Translations under genes and position numbers: made by a program
Assembly (NCBI GenBank): GCA_001598975.1
Contig: BBXU01001780.1
Span: forward strand, 1 to 64,000
Origin: Parachlorella kessleri
Taxonomy: Eukaryota > Chlorophyta > Trebouxiophyceae > Chlorellales > Chlorellaceae
Reading direction: 5' to 3'
Length of the DNA: 64,000 bases
Shown here: positions 10,295 through 23,100 of the stretch, piece by piece
How the letters are laid out: each line of letters starts with the position of its first letter
How positions within the stretch are numbered: the stretch's first letter is position 1
Notes under the pieces: model-generated
Databases searched by the model: none
Told to the model about the DNA's origin: nothing
What the model saw: the letters and a program-made list of their open reading frames with translations, nothing else

Positions 10295-13200
10295 TCACTG
10301 ACCTGAGGGTGTGAAGAGCTGGATGGCGGCCAGGTTCCAGGGGATGGCTGGGTAGGCCACCACCAGGGACCACACATAGGGCACAAAAAACTCCTCCGGG
10401 TTGGCCTCTGCAAGGGCAGCGCACAAGGGGGACAAAGTGGTGCCGAGTTTCAATTCCCTACACCCTCCCCAGGCACTGAAGACACCCTCACATAAGTCAG
10501 CTGCACACAAACTGCGAATGCGAGATGGCAGCATGCTCCTGCAGGTTGTTGCGGGCCGTCGACAAGCAAGCTGCCCCCTTTCCTCATCCCCCACGTAACC
10601 CACCCCACCAGCAAGCACGCTCCTTGCCCCGCTCGCCCACCTTCCTCATATGTGAACCTCAGCTCGGGGAAGGGCCGTAGCTTGTCGCGGCGCCAGCCCC
10701 GGCTGTGCTGCTTGACGATGGCCAGCACCAGCTCCGCGCTCGTCTCGCCGCCCCCCGCCCCCTGAGCCTTCAGCCCCTCCTCCACCTTCCGGTTGAAAAA
10801 GTCGGTCACAACCTGCGTGGTAGGTGTGTCGGGTGTGTGCCCCGGAGATGCTGGCTCTGATATGCAGCCGGCACAGCTATTAGCTAGCTAGGCATGGGTG
10901 GGCTTGAGGTCATGCATGGCAACATGCTCTACCTGTTCATCGACAAATCATTGAGACCTTAGCACCTCCAGGAACCATCATCATGTCCAGCGCCAGCAGC
11001 TGGATTTATACACACTGCCCCACCTGGATGTTCTCCATGAGCTCGGCATATCGCGGGTGGTCCCTGAAGGGCGCAAACACCTCCGCCCGGTGGAGCAGCG
11101 TGTACACCAGCTCAGGATTCTGCAGGCAGGCAGGCAGGCAGGCCAGCCCAGCAGTGAGAGTGTTGTAGGACCAGTCCCAGGTTGTGTGAGGATTGTTGGG
11201 GGCGCTGCATGGCTCTGCACACGGCCGTCCCTGTAGACAATGCAAACCCCTACGCTGGGCATGAAATGTCAACCCCGGGAAGTGAGCGTGTGTGTGTGTG
11301 TGTAGGCGGGGAGATATCAAGCCTAATACGCACGAAAAGCTCACCTGGGGGAGTGTGTTGGTGAGGATGGCGTTGATGATCTCCAGCACGATCCGCAGGA
11401 AGTCGGCAAACAGCTGCAGCTCCAGCTCATGCTGCTGCCCCGCTGCCACCGCCGCCACCGCTGCGGCCGCCGCTGCCGCTGCCGAGTCCTCCCCTGCCAG
11501 CGTGTCGAGGGAGGGCTGGGGGGAGGGCGAGATGGGTGTGGGTAGGGAAGCCATCGGAGTGGGTAGCGACACCATGGAGAGATCGCTGTAAAGGCCTGCA
11601 GCACAACTACAGCACGCTGTGAGATGGCAAGCACTGGCAGGTTTTGTCAAGGAGAGGAGTCTGGGGAAGTGTGATGGACCTGGGAAGTTTCATTTTGACA
11701 GCTGGCTTTACTTCACGGGGCTATAGCCAGGAGTGGTGAATGCCCAAATATGGTGGACGCCATGATGACGACACTGTGAGGCACAGCGGGCGCCAGCTTC
11801 ACAATGTCTCAAAAGTACCAGTTGGTCCAAGCTGCCGCAGGAGCAGGCAGAGGGACACGGCGCTTCACACGCCTGCCTGCTCTGTGCGTGCCTAGTCAAA
11901 GAGGACAATATGACAGGGCTGCTGCATGTGGCAGCAGTGTCTGTTGAGGTCACCTCCGGGTACTCCGTTGCTGTCTCGGGGCGTCTCCGCTATGGGCACT
12001 CCCTCTGCCGCTGCCTGCAATGGTCACCATGCAGAAGGTGCTGCGTATCGAAAGGCCGCTCTTCAGCATCTACACCAAACACAGCACAGGTGAACACAAA
12101 CTCCTGGCCCCTACATTGTTGTACGGGCAAGCGGCCGGGTTGGACAATCCCCAGGGACAATGATGCAGTGCACTGGAGCGCAGGCTACAGCCTTTTGGTT
12201 GCTGCCGTCGCGCACTCCCAACAAACAGTAACTCTAACAGTTAAACCAACCACAGCACTGTGTCTGACATGGGGAGCCTGGGCTGTTACCTACCTGCAGC
12301 TTGTTGTACCGCCGGGCCAAGAGGTGGAAGAGGGACACCAGCCGCTGCGCCGCGTGAGAGCTCAGCCCTGAAGACGCACCACAGGGGAACCCTTCAGTAC
12401 ATAGCATCAACCATCCTGGCTTTGCAAGCGGCAGCCTGTAGCGCGACTGATCCTCGTGCTTTGAGTTTGCAACAGCACATCCACACATCCCTTGTCCCCC
12501 TTCTCCTAGTTCGATTCCTTGCCTCCACCGAAGGTTGAGGTACGCAGTGCCAGTACAAGTCCCCAAGTCAAGCTGAGCACCTTGGCAACCTGACACATTT
12601 GGTGCCAGCTAACGAGAATTTCCCCTTCAGCTACAAGGTACCCAGGTTCGAGGACCCCCCTCCTTCCTTCATTCCATCATACCTGACATGTGTGGTGCCA
12701 GGTTGGCCAAGGCTGCAAGGGTGTTGGTGTGCAGGTACACGTCCCGCAGCTTGGCAAGGTTGTAGTGTGCGGTACGCAGCAGCAGTACAACCAGCAGCGA
12801 GCCCAGGCTGGTGCGCATCATGCTGCGTTCACGGTAGAAGGGCACAGACTGCAGCAGCAGGGGCGGCAGACAAGGAAGTTCACTGGCAGAGCAGTACCCA
12901 GGAGCAGCACAACCAGGCAGGCAGGCATGGTCGGTTCGCATTATGGAGCCCTTAGGTGGAAGGAACAGGCGGCAAGGGAGGAGGCATGTGGTGTGGAAGG
13001 TATGCTGCGCGTCATCCTCACAATCTTTTACTGGAGGAGGGGGGGGGCGGAGGCACAAGAGAAGCCACGCAGCTCTAGTGGGAGCCATTGGGGAGGCTGT
13101 GTACCTGGCCTGGGGACCATTCACTGCAAGGCCGCAAACCCTCAGGTACTCTCTGGCTGGTTACAAGGCTGCCCAATGCCTAGCATCAGAAACCGACCGC

Positions 13201-16200
13201 CAGAGTCTGCACACAAACACCACTTGCCACGGTCCCGCCCTCGCACCTGCAGCGTGATCCGGTGGACGTTCTGCGCAAACGCCGAGTCCTGGCTGAGCAT
13301 GAGCAGGATGATGAGCAGCATGTACAGCTGGTTGGCTGTGCGCTGGTGGGCGAAGTACAGCAGCTCCAGCAGCGGCAGCAGCAGCGTGTCAAGGTCGCTG
13401 CGCACCTGCAGCACGGGGGAGGCGGGGGGGGGGGGGGGGGGGGGGGGTTAAGCGTGGCCGGCTGTGTGGGCATGTAGCGTAGGTGGGCGGCACCGTCGAC
13501 CCCCAGTGGCGGCAAAAGGCCGACATTCAAGGAACTGAGCGAGGGAGGAGTTGTGTGGGAGCCGGAGTGGAATCAGTGAGACAAGATAAAATCATTCTCC
13601 AGTAGGGTGCAAGAAAGCCAACAGATAGGCTCTGAGAGTAAGCCCATCAGGCATCACGTGGGAGCTTCCATGCAGCAGCATGACCAGCACCCAGCAACCC
13701 CAGTGCAGTGCTGCCGCATGCATGCGATGCACACGCCACCCACCAGGCAGTACTCGTGGAAGCGGGAGCTCCCATGCAGCAGCGCATACAGCAGCAGCAC
13801 CGCCCGCTCGTTGCTCAGCGTGCGCCCCAGCGCATCAAACAGGGCCCCGTACGGCACTGCTGCATCCCCGCTGACGCCCACGGTGGTCCCCCCCTCAGGG
13901 TCGTCCACTGCGATACGTGTAGCAATGGGGGCCTTGTGGGTGTAATCCAGACCACTCATCTGACACAGCGAACATGCATTGCCCAAGCAGCAGACACAGG
14001 CCTTGCAAGTAATTAATGGCTACCAAACATGACTGTGATGTCCTTAACTCCCGGGCAGTAGGACTGTTTACCACTCTAAACAACACACACAGCGGCTTCC
14101 GAACGCAAGCCAAACTTCAACATTGTCCTGGACTGGCCTCTCACCCTGGTCGTCCGCGTCCTGCAGACGTTGCAGCGACTGCCGGAACGGGTTGCCGTAG
14201 CTGGCCTCCAGCGGCGGCGCATGGAAGATGAGCGCCAGCAAGAGGAGGAGTGAGGCGTCGCCGAGGGGGGAGTCAGGGTGGGACTGGGAGGGGGTCCGGG
14301 GGCGGATGAGCAGGGTGTAGGCCTGGTACGGCAGCCACAGCATGGAGGCTGGAGGCAGCAGCAGGCTGGGGAGGAGTGAGTGAGGGCTTATAGGGTGTGT
14401 GTGCAGTGGTGTTGAGGTGGGTCGTTTGGGGGTGCCTGGGGGCGAATGAGCGCCTGGGTGGATAGCCACAGCATGAGGGTGCAGACAGCGCCGAGGGAGA
14501 CAGCCATAGGATCAGTAGGAGGGGGAGAGCCGGGTACAGCTTGAGTGGATCGGTGGGAGTTCAGGGTGCTTGGCTGCAGTTCGAAGCCCAGAACACTTTC
14601 TCCATGCACACGCCCCCCACCGCAGCTGCCAATGCTGCACCTCCCATGCTGCGCCAGGGGTGTTTCCACGCCGGCACCCTCTCTCTCAGTACCGCTGCTT
14701 ACCCCAAAAGGGCCTGGGTGTATGCAGAAGAAGCCCTGCTGCTACCCCGCCACTCCGTCACCCACCTATCAATCCACCCACCCACCCACCCGTCCCTTCC
14801 CTTCCCGCAGCAGTCCCGCGCACCTGCCGCAGTTCTGACAATGCGCAGCATGGCCCGCGTGTCTGTGGGCATGTAGATCTTGAGGCTGAGGGGTACCCCG
14901 GGCATGCGGATGTAGTGTGTCAACAAGGCTTCAACCACAGGGTTTGCCAGGTCAGCTTGCTGCAGCAGGGCAGGCGGCAAGCGATGAGCAACTCAAGGCA
15001 AGAGATGGGTGTTGGTCGTTTGTAAGGCCAGCAGGGTTCATACCCGTTTAGGCAGCAATGTCGACTGACAAGCTACCTTGGATGCAATGCACCACAGCTT
15101 GTGCGAACATGGTCTGCTTGAGGCAGTGCCACTGGCTTCCACTGGAGATAAGCTCAATCACTAAGTGGAATTCACCAAGAAAATAGATGTGCCAATAAGG
15201 CATGGAGACAACCCAGCAAAAAGTCCATTGGTGCCCCACAACGCCCACCCACTTCAGCAAGCCAATCACTCGCTTAGCAGGCAGGCCGGCACGGCACACC
15301 TGACATGCATTGCATCCCACATGCGCAACCCCAGGAACAGGCATCCAGGACCCAGGATCCCATGTTTCCCCGCCCCGCTGCCCTCCTGTTACCTGCATGA
15401 TGGCATCTAGGAAGGGGTGCGCTCCCAGCACTGAGCGCGCCGAGGGCGTGAAGAGCTGGGTGGAGCAGAGCACCAGCAGCAGGTGCACCACTTCCAGCTG
15501 CAGCAGGTAGTTGCCGGGCCTGCAGGGGGCAGGCACAATATACATTGCATGCAAGGGGGTAATGCTCACAAAGGCGCGATAGGCCAAGGTAGCAGATGGG
15601 GCGGGATACTTACATACCCTATCCTGATGCAGTCTCCTTAGTACAGATGAGCCATCGACACACGCAGTAAGGAATCTTGCTGTTTTTGTGTTTGAACGAC
15701 CCTTGGATCGGGCTTGGTTGGTGCACCAGGGAGTTAGCAGGACTGGCGCTAAGAATCAGCACGGTCGGCTCCTGGTGTGTATCAACATGCGGAGCAGCGT
15801 GTCAATGCAACCCTCCTCACTTCCTGACTATCCCTTACCTCATGTCCGGCTTGCTGGCTAGCACTTGCAGCCCAGCCTTACACAGCGCGGTCAGCAGCGA
15901 CCCGCCTGCCGACCCCAGCAGCTCGCCGCCCAGTTCAGCCCTAAAGTCAGCTGCTGCTGTTCCTAAGGACACCGCTGCTGCTGCTGTGGGCCCTGTTGCC
16001 GCTGCTGCCGCTCCTCCTTCCCCCGCTGCTGCCCCTGCTGTGCTGCCACCTGGGCCTGCCGCCGGCGCTGCGAGGAGGCCCTGGGGCAGCTCAGCAAACC
16101 CCAGCAGTTGCTCTGCATTGAGCTGCTCTGTGAGGTCCTTCAAGACTGTCCTGGCCAGGAAGACCGCATTTGCATCGGCCACGCTGCCGCCGCGCGCTGT

Positions 16201-16629
16201 GCACGCGGCGAGCTGCCGCGCAACCACGAGCAGCAGCCGCTGCAGGTTCAGTGTTGCGCTGTTGTTGTACACTGCAGAGAGCCAGGTAGAGAGGTTATAA
16301 GCTGCAGCCTGAGGAAGGTGGTAAAATAATGTGGGTGAAAGCCTGTGTATGCGGACAAGCAGCTTAGACATGGTCTGCCAAGCACCAGAGTGAGCGGCTC
16401 AGCACCCCGTGCCAAAGCAATATTCTGTGCCCCCACCCTGCCTACCAAGGGTCGCTAAATGTGGCCTCACTGCCACTTCCACCTCTGCAGGGTCAAAGCG
16501 CGACGCTGGGGTTGTGAACGAGAGCACCGTCTGCCATATCTTGTCATCCAAGGGTACAGGCCGTGGCCCGGCAATTTGCTCTAATAAATTGATGGCTGGT
16601 TGATAGACGTGTGAGGAGACGTTACCCAT
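10295..16629 (-). CDS. DYM: Dymeclin (Golgi organisation protein)
   Basis: Thirteen minus-strand exons: 16629-16446, 16271-15839, 15519-15393, 14959-14824, 14348-14145, 13907-13744, 13405-13247, 12848-12683, 12367-12290, 11595-11345, 11119-11024, 10812-10641, 10407-10295; 760 residues. Dymeclin is a peripheral Golgi protein in secretory traffic. The N-terminus MGNVSS fits N-myristoylation, as in animal dymeclin. Conserved blocks include [88 protein letters not shown] and the C-terminal [13 protein letters not shown]. Exon 9 needs donor GTAACA at 12289; the stronger-looking GTAGGT four bases earlier breaks the frame. Exon 2 codes a long Ala/Gly-rich insert absent from animal proteins, and exon 10 an Ala run. 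Residue order matches the whole family length of about 700. Confidence 0.93.
13424..13447. repeat. Homopolymer G24 (C24 on the dymeclin strand)
   Basis: A 24-base G run lying in dymeclin intron 6. On the coding (minus) strand it is a C24 tract about 20 bases upstream of the acceptor for the exon starting at 13405. Confidence 0.9.
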
Positions 16630-17123
16630 CCCCCTAAGTTATGCTGATCGGTTTTGCACACGCAGTTTACAGTGTTACAGGCTAGCATGGATCATGTTAA
16701 GGTTCACAAAGGCAGTTGCGATCAATACTACTTTAGTTTGATCCGTTTCCTGTGTGAAGTCAATTCCACTGTGATGCAAACGGGACGCGCCAAAAGCTGG
16801 GCGCCTTCAGAAGGCTTACGGCCGAGGTGCCAAATGTCCGTGTGCAGACACTTGCAGAGTTGTCAGGTGCCCGTCGTGGCCCGATGGAAGCCAAGTGTTC
16901 CCTTGCCCACGCGCTTGCATGTTGATTGCACTTCAGCTCGTTCAGGGCACCTCCCTTCGCTAGCCCGAGAGTGCAGTACTCAGACTGGTATATCTTGGAA
17001 CTGCGAGCAAAATGGTAGGAGCTTAGGCGCAAGACGAACAGGGCGGCACATGTTCCCTTAACTCGCCCTGGCTGCCTTTGCTAGCTTTCCTCTGGCTAGA
17101 GGGCTTACAAGCAGCGTGCAAGT
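16630..17123. promoter_or_regulatory. Bidirectional promoter, dymeclin / MLO
   Basis: A 494-bp interval between the dymeclin start (minus) and the MLO start (plus). No coding signal. Shared control is an inference from the head-to-head layout. Confidence 0.5.
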
Positions 17124-20100
17124 ATGCAGGCAGGAGGGGCCACACCAGCAGGACTTTCGGACAGCATACTTGAGGTCCCTACGTACACAATAGCCCTGGT
17201 AACCATAAGCCTGCGCTCACATCCTTCAGCCGTTCTGATTACTACAGCATAAGTCAGATCCAAACCTGTCGTCTTGACTGCGAACATACCCTGCCAGTAG
17301 GATACCCTATGTAAGCGGGCATGGGTGTAAGGGTGTCGGTAATTCTTGCTGCAGGTGTTCCTGTTCTTCCTTGTTGTGTCCACCATCTTCGAATGGGTAG
17401 GCTAGCAACGACAAGTGTCAAGACAGCGCTCTGTGCCCACGAACTGTAGCTCCAGTCTTTAGCCTTTAACTCATCTGTGCCACAGCCGCGTTGGGAGGTA
17501 GCTCCTGCGGCTGCAACTGACATAGTTTGCTGTGGTGTTGTGCAGGCGGTGCACTGGCTGTCCCACAAGTTTGAGCAATGGGGCAGAGTGGGCCTTGTGG
17601 TAGGTCCCCCTGGCTGGGCCTTGCCCTGTCCTCCCTGGCCACCACGTCTGCATCGTGCCTCACTGCGCACAACAAAAGTGCTGGCACAGAGTCTGAACCG
17701 CTGACGCTAGAGGAGTATGTTATTCAAACTTTGCGCTTGATGGCATCACAGTGCCAGAGCTTTGTATTGTGTCGTCACCCACCTAAGGCCTGAAAGCGCC
17801 CTGCATAGGCCCGCAGCTGCCTTAGGAGCTTGGCTGCCACCCTCTTGTACCTGTGCGTGCTGCAGGAAGCGTTGCAGAAGCTGGTTCAGGAGCTGACCCT
17901 GCTGGGCCTCATCAGCCTCATCCTCGTGACCTTCCAGACCAGTCTGACCAAGTTTTGCAGTGGGTGGCTTACTGCTGACCGTGACCGAATGTCAACCCCG
18001 TGTGGGACATGGAGCCTGGCCTGCATCCATGGGAGGGCACATGTCACCCGCCTTGTGGTTGTGTTGTCTACTTGTCAGATGCAGGTGCTGCTAGGTGTGA
18101 CACTATGCCCATGGAGCTGCCTTCCTGCATGCGTGACATCATCCCGACGCGATCTCAGGAAAGCAGACCAAGGCAGAATCAGGGAGAGGGAGCAAACCAC
18201 ACCATGTGGTTTGTCCCTGTCAACGACCTGCTAGCACCTGATGTGCCCTTTTGCTCTGCTGGGTGCAGTCAACTACTCTGACAACATGGCGCTGTGGACG
18301 CTGATTGACAACATCGATGGCTGCCCCTGCTGCCTGGTCCACACGAAAGGAGTCAGCACTTGCGCGCAGGTCTGTGAGCGAGTCTGAGGCAGGCACAGTA
18401 AGAATTACACCCAGGGAGAAAGTGGGTGCTTCAAAATCACAAGATGTGTGGGGCATGATCCAGCTTTGCCTGGGGAGTATCACCACGAGCCACACGCCCA
18501 CTCTGCATGCTATTCAATCCTCCAAATGCGGCCTTGTAACCACACCCAGTGCAGTTTGGCCGCCCGTGCTATGTCATAACCACCTGGGTTACTGGTCCCC
18601 GGTGCGCCTGCTATCCTCATCCTCTTTATCGGGCCAGGCTTGATATCATCCTTGCTCTTGCAGATCGACCACGTCTGCCTCGTCAACACCACCAACAACT
18701 ACTCCCCCTACTGCGCCTGCGGGCAGCCGCCGGAGGACGTGCTGTCAGAAGACGGCGGGGACTGTGCCAGCTACCAGGGCGCAGAGCTTCAGTACTTTAT
18801 TAACCAAGTGCCGTCTACGCTGGCTCTCACCTCCAAAGTCTACCAGCTGGTCTATGACAATGTGACCGTGGACGACCTCTGCGACTCCTTCTGCTGCATC
18901 GCCAACGTCACGTGGAACAGCAACGACCTGAGGTGCGGGGCCGAGAGCACCCAGAGTTATCCAGCACCCTCACTTGACGTGGTGTGTGACATGTTGGATG
19001 TGGGGAGCTCGTTGACTGCCTCTGTGGGCGAGGATATCTACGCAGCCTGATGGGGTCAGTAGGCCAAGAATCAGTGGGCATCGAGGCTGCTGCAGGCAGA
19101 AAGTGTGCAGTCCATACATGTCATGCGCTCTGCTTTGCACAGCAGGGGAGCAGGGCTGACGGGTGCTTCTCAGTGTCAGACATGGTCAACAACACTGGTT
19201 CACATGCCACCTTTTAGGTTGCATGGTGCTGTGAGAGGCTGCGCCCGGAAGTTGTGCAAGCGAGACTTTAGCCCACAGTGATGTGGTGTGAAAGCAAGGT
19301 AGCGGCGCTGCTCTGCAGGGATGTCACTAATGCTGACGTCCAGTGTGACCCCTTGCTCATGCCTGGCACCCAGCACAGCGACTCTGGTAGTGGCCGGCGA
19401 CTCCTGGGTGCGCCACAGAGCATTGCGGCCCCGACTTGGGGGGAGCCAGGTGGCAGCGATTCCCTGGCAACATTCTTGGCAGCAGGGCAGGGCATGAGGG
19501 TGCCCGGTCATTGGCACCCACCTGCCAAGGCGGCGGTGGCGGCAGGCAAAATGCACGCTGTCACACAGCTGGGCAGCTACGGTAGCGGCATGCAGGCGGA
19601 GCTGTCCGAGGCAAAGGCTGGCCGTAGGGTGCACCCTCAGCAGCGGCGGCGGCGTCTGCAGCAGGCTCAGCAGGCGCCTAGCGGGCAGAGCACGGACGAC
19701 AGCGGCGACCAGGTCAGCGACGTTGACGAGGACCTGATCACAGCGCTGGATAGCATGATACATGCCAAGAGGCAGCCGGGGAGGAAGAAGGCGAACGAGA
19801 CGGAGGTGTATATTGTGCCAGGCCAGCAGACGTTCAAGTGCACGGGACCATTCCTGGCCAGCTTGTGCCCTGATGGCCAGGTGCCGGCCATCAGCAACAG
19901 CGCCATGCACCAGGTGAGGCTGGGTGGGTGGTGGCGGTGTGTGGGGAGGGGGTGGAAGTGTGTGTGTGGGGGGGGGTTACGGTCTGGTGGTGGGAGAAAG
20001 GCGGGTACGGCAACAACCCGGCACCAGCGCTTGTGGGCCTAGGTGAGGCGGGGCGCGGCTTGTCGCAGTGTGCAGGTGGGTGTGCGAAAAGCGGAGGAGC

Positions 20101-23100
20101 GTCAGGGATTGGGCAGGATGACAGCGGAAACTTATGCTTGGAACATGTTTGTGTTTTCCCTCCGTGCTTGCGGGGGGATTAGGTAACAAGCTGAGTCGGT
20201 GCAGCTGGATGTGTACTGCAACTGGGCATATGAGGGCTGGCCATATGCTGCTGCGGCGCTGACAGCATGCACGTCCGTCCTTGCATGCTTTAGCAGCATT
20301 GGGCACTCTGCAAAAGGGCAAGAGCATTGGGCCTGGGGGGCAAGACAAGCGTGACATGAATGTCCTTTTCTTGCCTTTGTAGCATTTGAACAGGGGGCAG
20401 GGCCTTCGAGTTGTTAACAGCCGCCACTTTGCCGTGCAGATCCATCTGTGGATCTTCCTGATCGCGATATTCCACGTCACCACCTCGATTGTGATGATTA
20501 TCTTGTCAGGCTACCGGCTACGGCAGTGGAGGAGGTGGCAGGTGGGATCGAGTAGCAGGGTTTGCCTCACAATAGCCATGTTGCAACCACGCCAAAAGGA
20601 CTGTTTGCTGCCAGTCATCTGTAGGCATGAGGCCAGCTTCACTGCCCAGAGGATCTGCAGCTCTTGGATAAGAATATATGGGACGCACACTGCCTTATCT
20701 CTTGTCATGTGTGCCACTGCCCCCCGAGGGCCTCCAGACTCAGAACCTAGCTGGAGATTAAGTGTCGGCTGTCCTCAGGCTGAGGACCCTGTATGATTAG
20801 ACAGTTGGTAGCTTTGAGGATGTGCGATCTCGAGGGTGGCAGCACCTGCGACGAGTAATTGAACATGTACAAACAAATAGACTACAAACAACAAATAGTT
20901 CATTAGTTTGGCACCCTCTCTCCCCACAGGCGCCACCCATGGCGCTCTATGCTAGCAGTCAGGCGCTTGCTTATTTGGCTGCCTGGAGCCGGCATGGGAC
21001 ATAACACTGCGAATGCAGAACACTCGGCCCCATGTGCCTCAGGTGCTATTTGCTGAGACTCTGTGATAACCTGGCGTGGTACCCACTGTATGCAGCCCTG
21101 GAAGCTGACCAAAGCGGAGCTGTCAAGAAGGCGGCTAGCGGAGGCATTTTGAGCAGTGGTTCTGAGGGCATCGATGGTGGTATGTAGAGAGTGACGGGAT
21201 GGGTTCGTGCTGTGATATTGCAGGTTGTCCAGCTTCAGGGGGAGGCGGCTGAAGAGGCCGCAAATAGACAAGATGGAGAGGAGGGCGAAAGGGTTGTGGA
21301 GATGGGTCACATCTTCCCTGGTCAGCGGGGCAGGGGGACCAGTGGCGGCACTGAGGCCAGCCCTGACCAGCCTGCCAGCCCCGCCGTCGACACGTGGAAA
21401 GCGTGGCAGGGCCGGCCAGGAGCTTCCCCTGCTGCTGCTGAGTCCCTGGATGCCGGGAATGGAGCTTTGGCAGAGCAGGCTGCGCCGGCGGAGCCTCCGT
21501 TTGCGCAGAATGGCAGCAATGGCCTTTATCAGACGAGCAGCGGCGGCAGCAGTGATGGCGGGGGCCGGGCTGGCAGCGGCGTCCCTGCCCCTCATTTGAG
21601 AGATTGTGTGGAACCTGACACAGCATCAGATGCAGGGGAAGCAGCTGAGGAGGCTCCTACAAGGCTGCATACCTCAGCACATGCTTTACAAGGTGCTTCA
21701 AGCACTGCCAGCAGCGCCAGCCTGGCCAAAGGTGAAGGAGCTGAGGAAGTTTTTGAGGCAGCGCCAGGCCCCCCACCAGCTGCCCTTGCCAAACCCAGTA
21801 CCCTCGTGGATGAGACTGGCCTGGCAGCTGCCGGTGGCGGCAAGCCGCCCCTGGAGCGCCAGCCCAGCAGGCAGGCCAGCCAGGCAGCTAGCTCCTGGCG
21901 CCAGCTGCAGCGGCGGTGGTACCGCAGGTGGGTCCAATGCTTGTGGGGGGCCTGACTGGAGGGCCAAGTGCAAAAAGAGGCCTGTCGGGCTCGGCAATGG
22001 TGGCCCTGTTGGTAAGGCTCAGGCAGTGATGCGGGTATGCTGTGGACGTGTGTATGCCAGCCAACATCTCGCCGTCCAATGCTTTTGCACTGATCGTGAC
22101 TGTTGCCAGGCCGGGGACGTGTCAGTGTCTGCCTGTCAGGGAAGGGGGCCATAACCTGCCACAGAAACTCTTTTAACTGGACCAAGCATGCCTGGGGCAC
22201 GCAAACTCATCTTGCTCTACTATCTCTTTTGTCCTGGCTGCTGCAGATCTACTATTGTGAGGCGGCGGCGGGATTTTGCCATGGAGGCCTTCACCGTCTT
22301 CACTCAGGCGCTGATGCCCAACCTCGTACGGCGGCACCAGTTCCTCATGATCAGGTGGGTGGGGGCTCCTGAATCCTAGCAGTGGTCCGGTGCGGCTGGA
22401 GGGGGGCGGCAGTGTGGTTGAAGCACTGTTCCCACCAGATTGTTAGATTGACGTGTTCCTGGGGCAAAGGCACCAGTAGAGTGTGGGGCATCGCACAGGT
22501 GGGCCGCTGACCTGCCCTCCTGTTCGCGATAGGATGTAGTATCCGCGGTAGATAGTGCTAATCTGACTGTCTGCTTGTGTGGCTTGTGGCCGCGCGCAGG
22601 TCTGCCTACATTGCCTGCTCAGATCCAGGTGTCAGGCAGCCCTCCTTCGACTTCGTGAAGCACATGCTGCTGTGCCTGGAGCGGGACGCCTCTCGCATTG
22701 TCGGACTCTCAATCGAGATGTGGCTGGTGGTCATCGTCTGGGTGCTGCTCTCAGGCCTTGTCAGTGAGTGTTGCTGTCTGTATCCTTGCGGTTGGCACAT
22801 GCATGTACTTTGTCCCAAGTGGTTGTGTCCTCCTCTCACGCTTGCCAGTGGTTGCTGGTCTGCCTGCTGTGTGCTGATGGGAGCAAGGTGCTTGATCCCG
22901 GGCCTTTTGCAGTTGTCAGTGTGCACAGCTAGGCCCAGCATACTGCAGACTTCCCACACCACGTACTGCCTTGCTGGGCTCCTTGCTGTGTGCCAACAGC
23001 TCCATCGCCGCAGCCTGGAGCCGTGGAAACTTCCATTGAGGCGCCGCCGGCCTCTTGCTGCTGGTGCTCCTAACTGTGTATGTGATCATGCTGAGCTATG

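Noticed and set aside
11940..12075. Possible additional dymeclin exon on the minus strand
   Set aside because: No family similarity, and not needed once the alternative donor is used.
12290..12294. Donor CAG/GTAGGT for dymeclin exon 9
   Set aside because: Better consensus, but phase 0 does not fit the next exon; the donor four bases on joins NKLQVGLYSDL in frame.
13895..14113. Upstream start of dymeclin exon 6 at the ATGAGTGG acceptor
   Set aside because: Joined to the previous exon in phase 1 it reaches a stop; the acceptor before 13907 keeps the conserved frame.
21592..22200. 202-residue minus-strand open frame
   Set aside because: Antisense shadow of MLO exon 9 in GC-rich low-complexity sequence; no motif.
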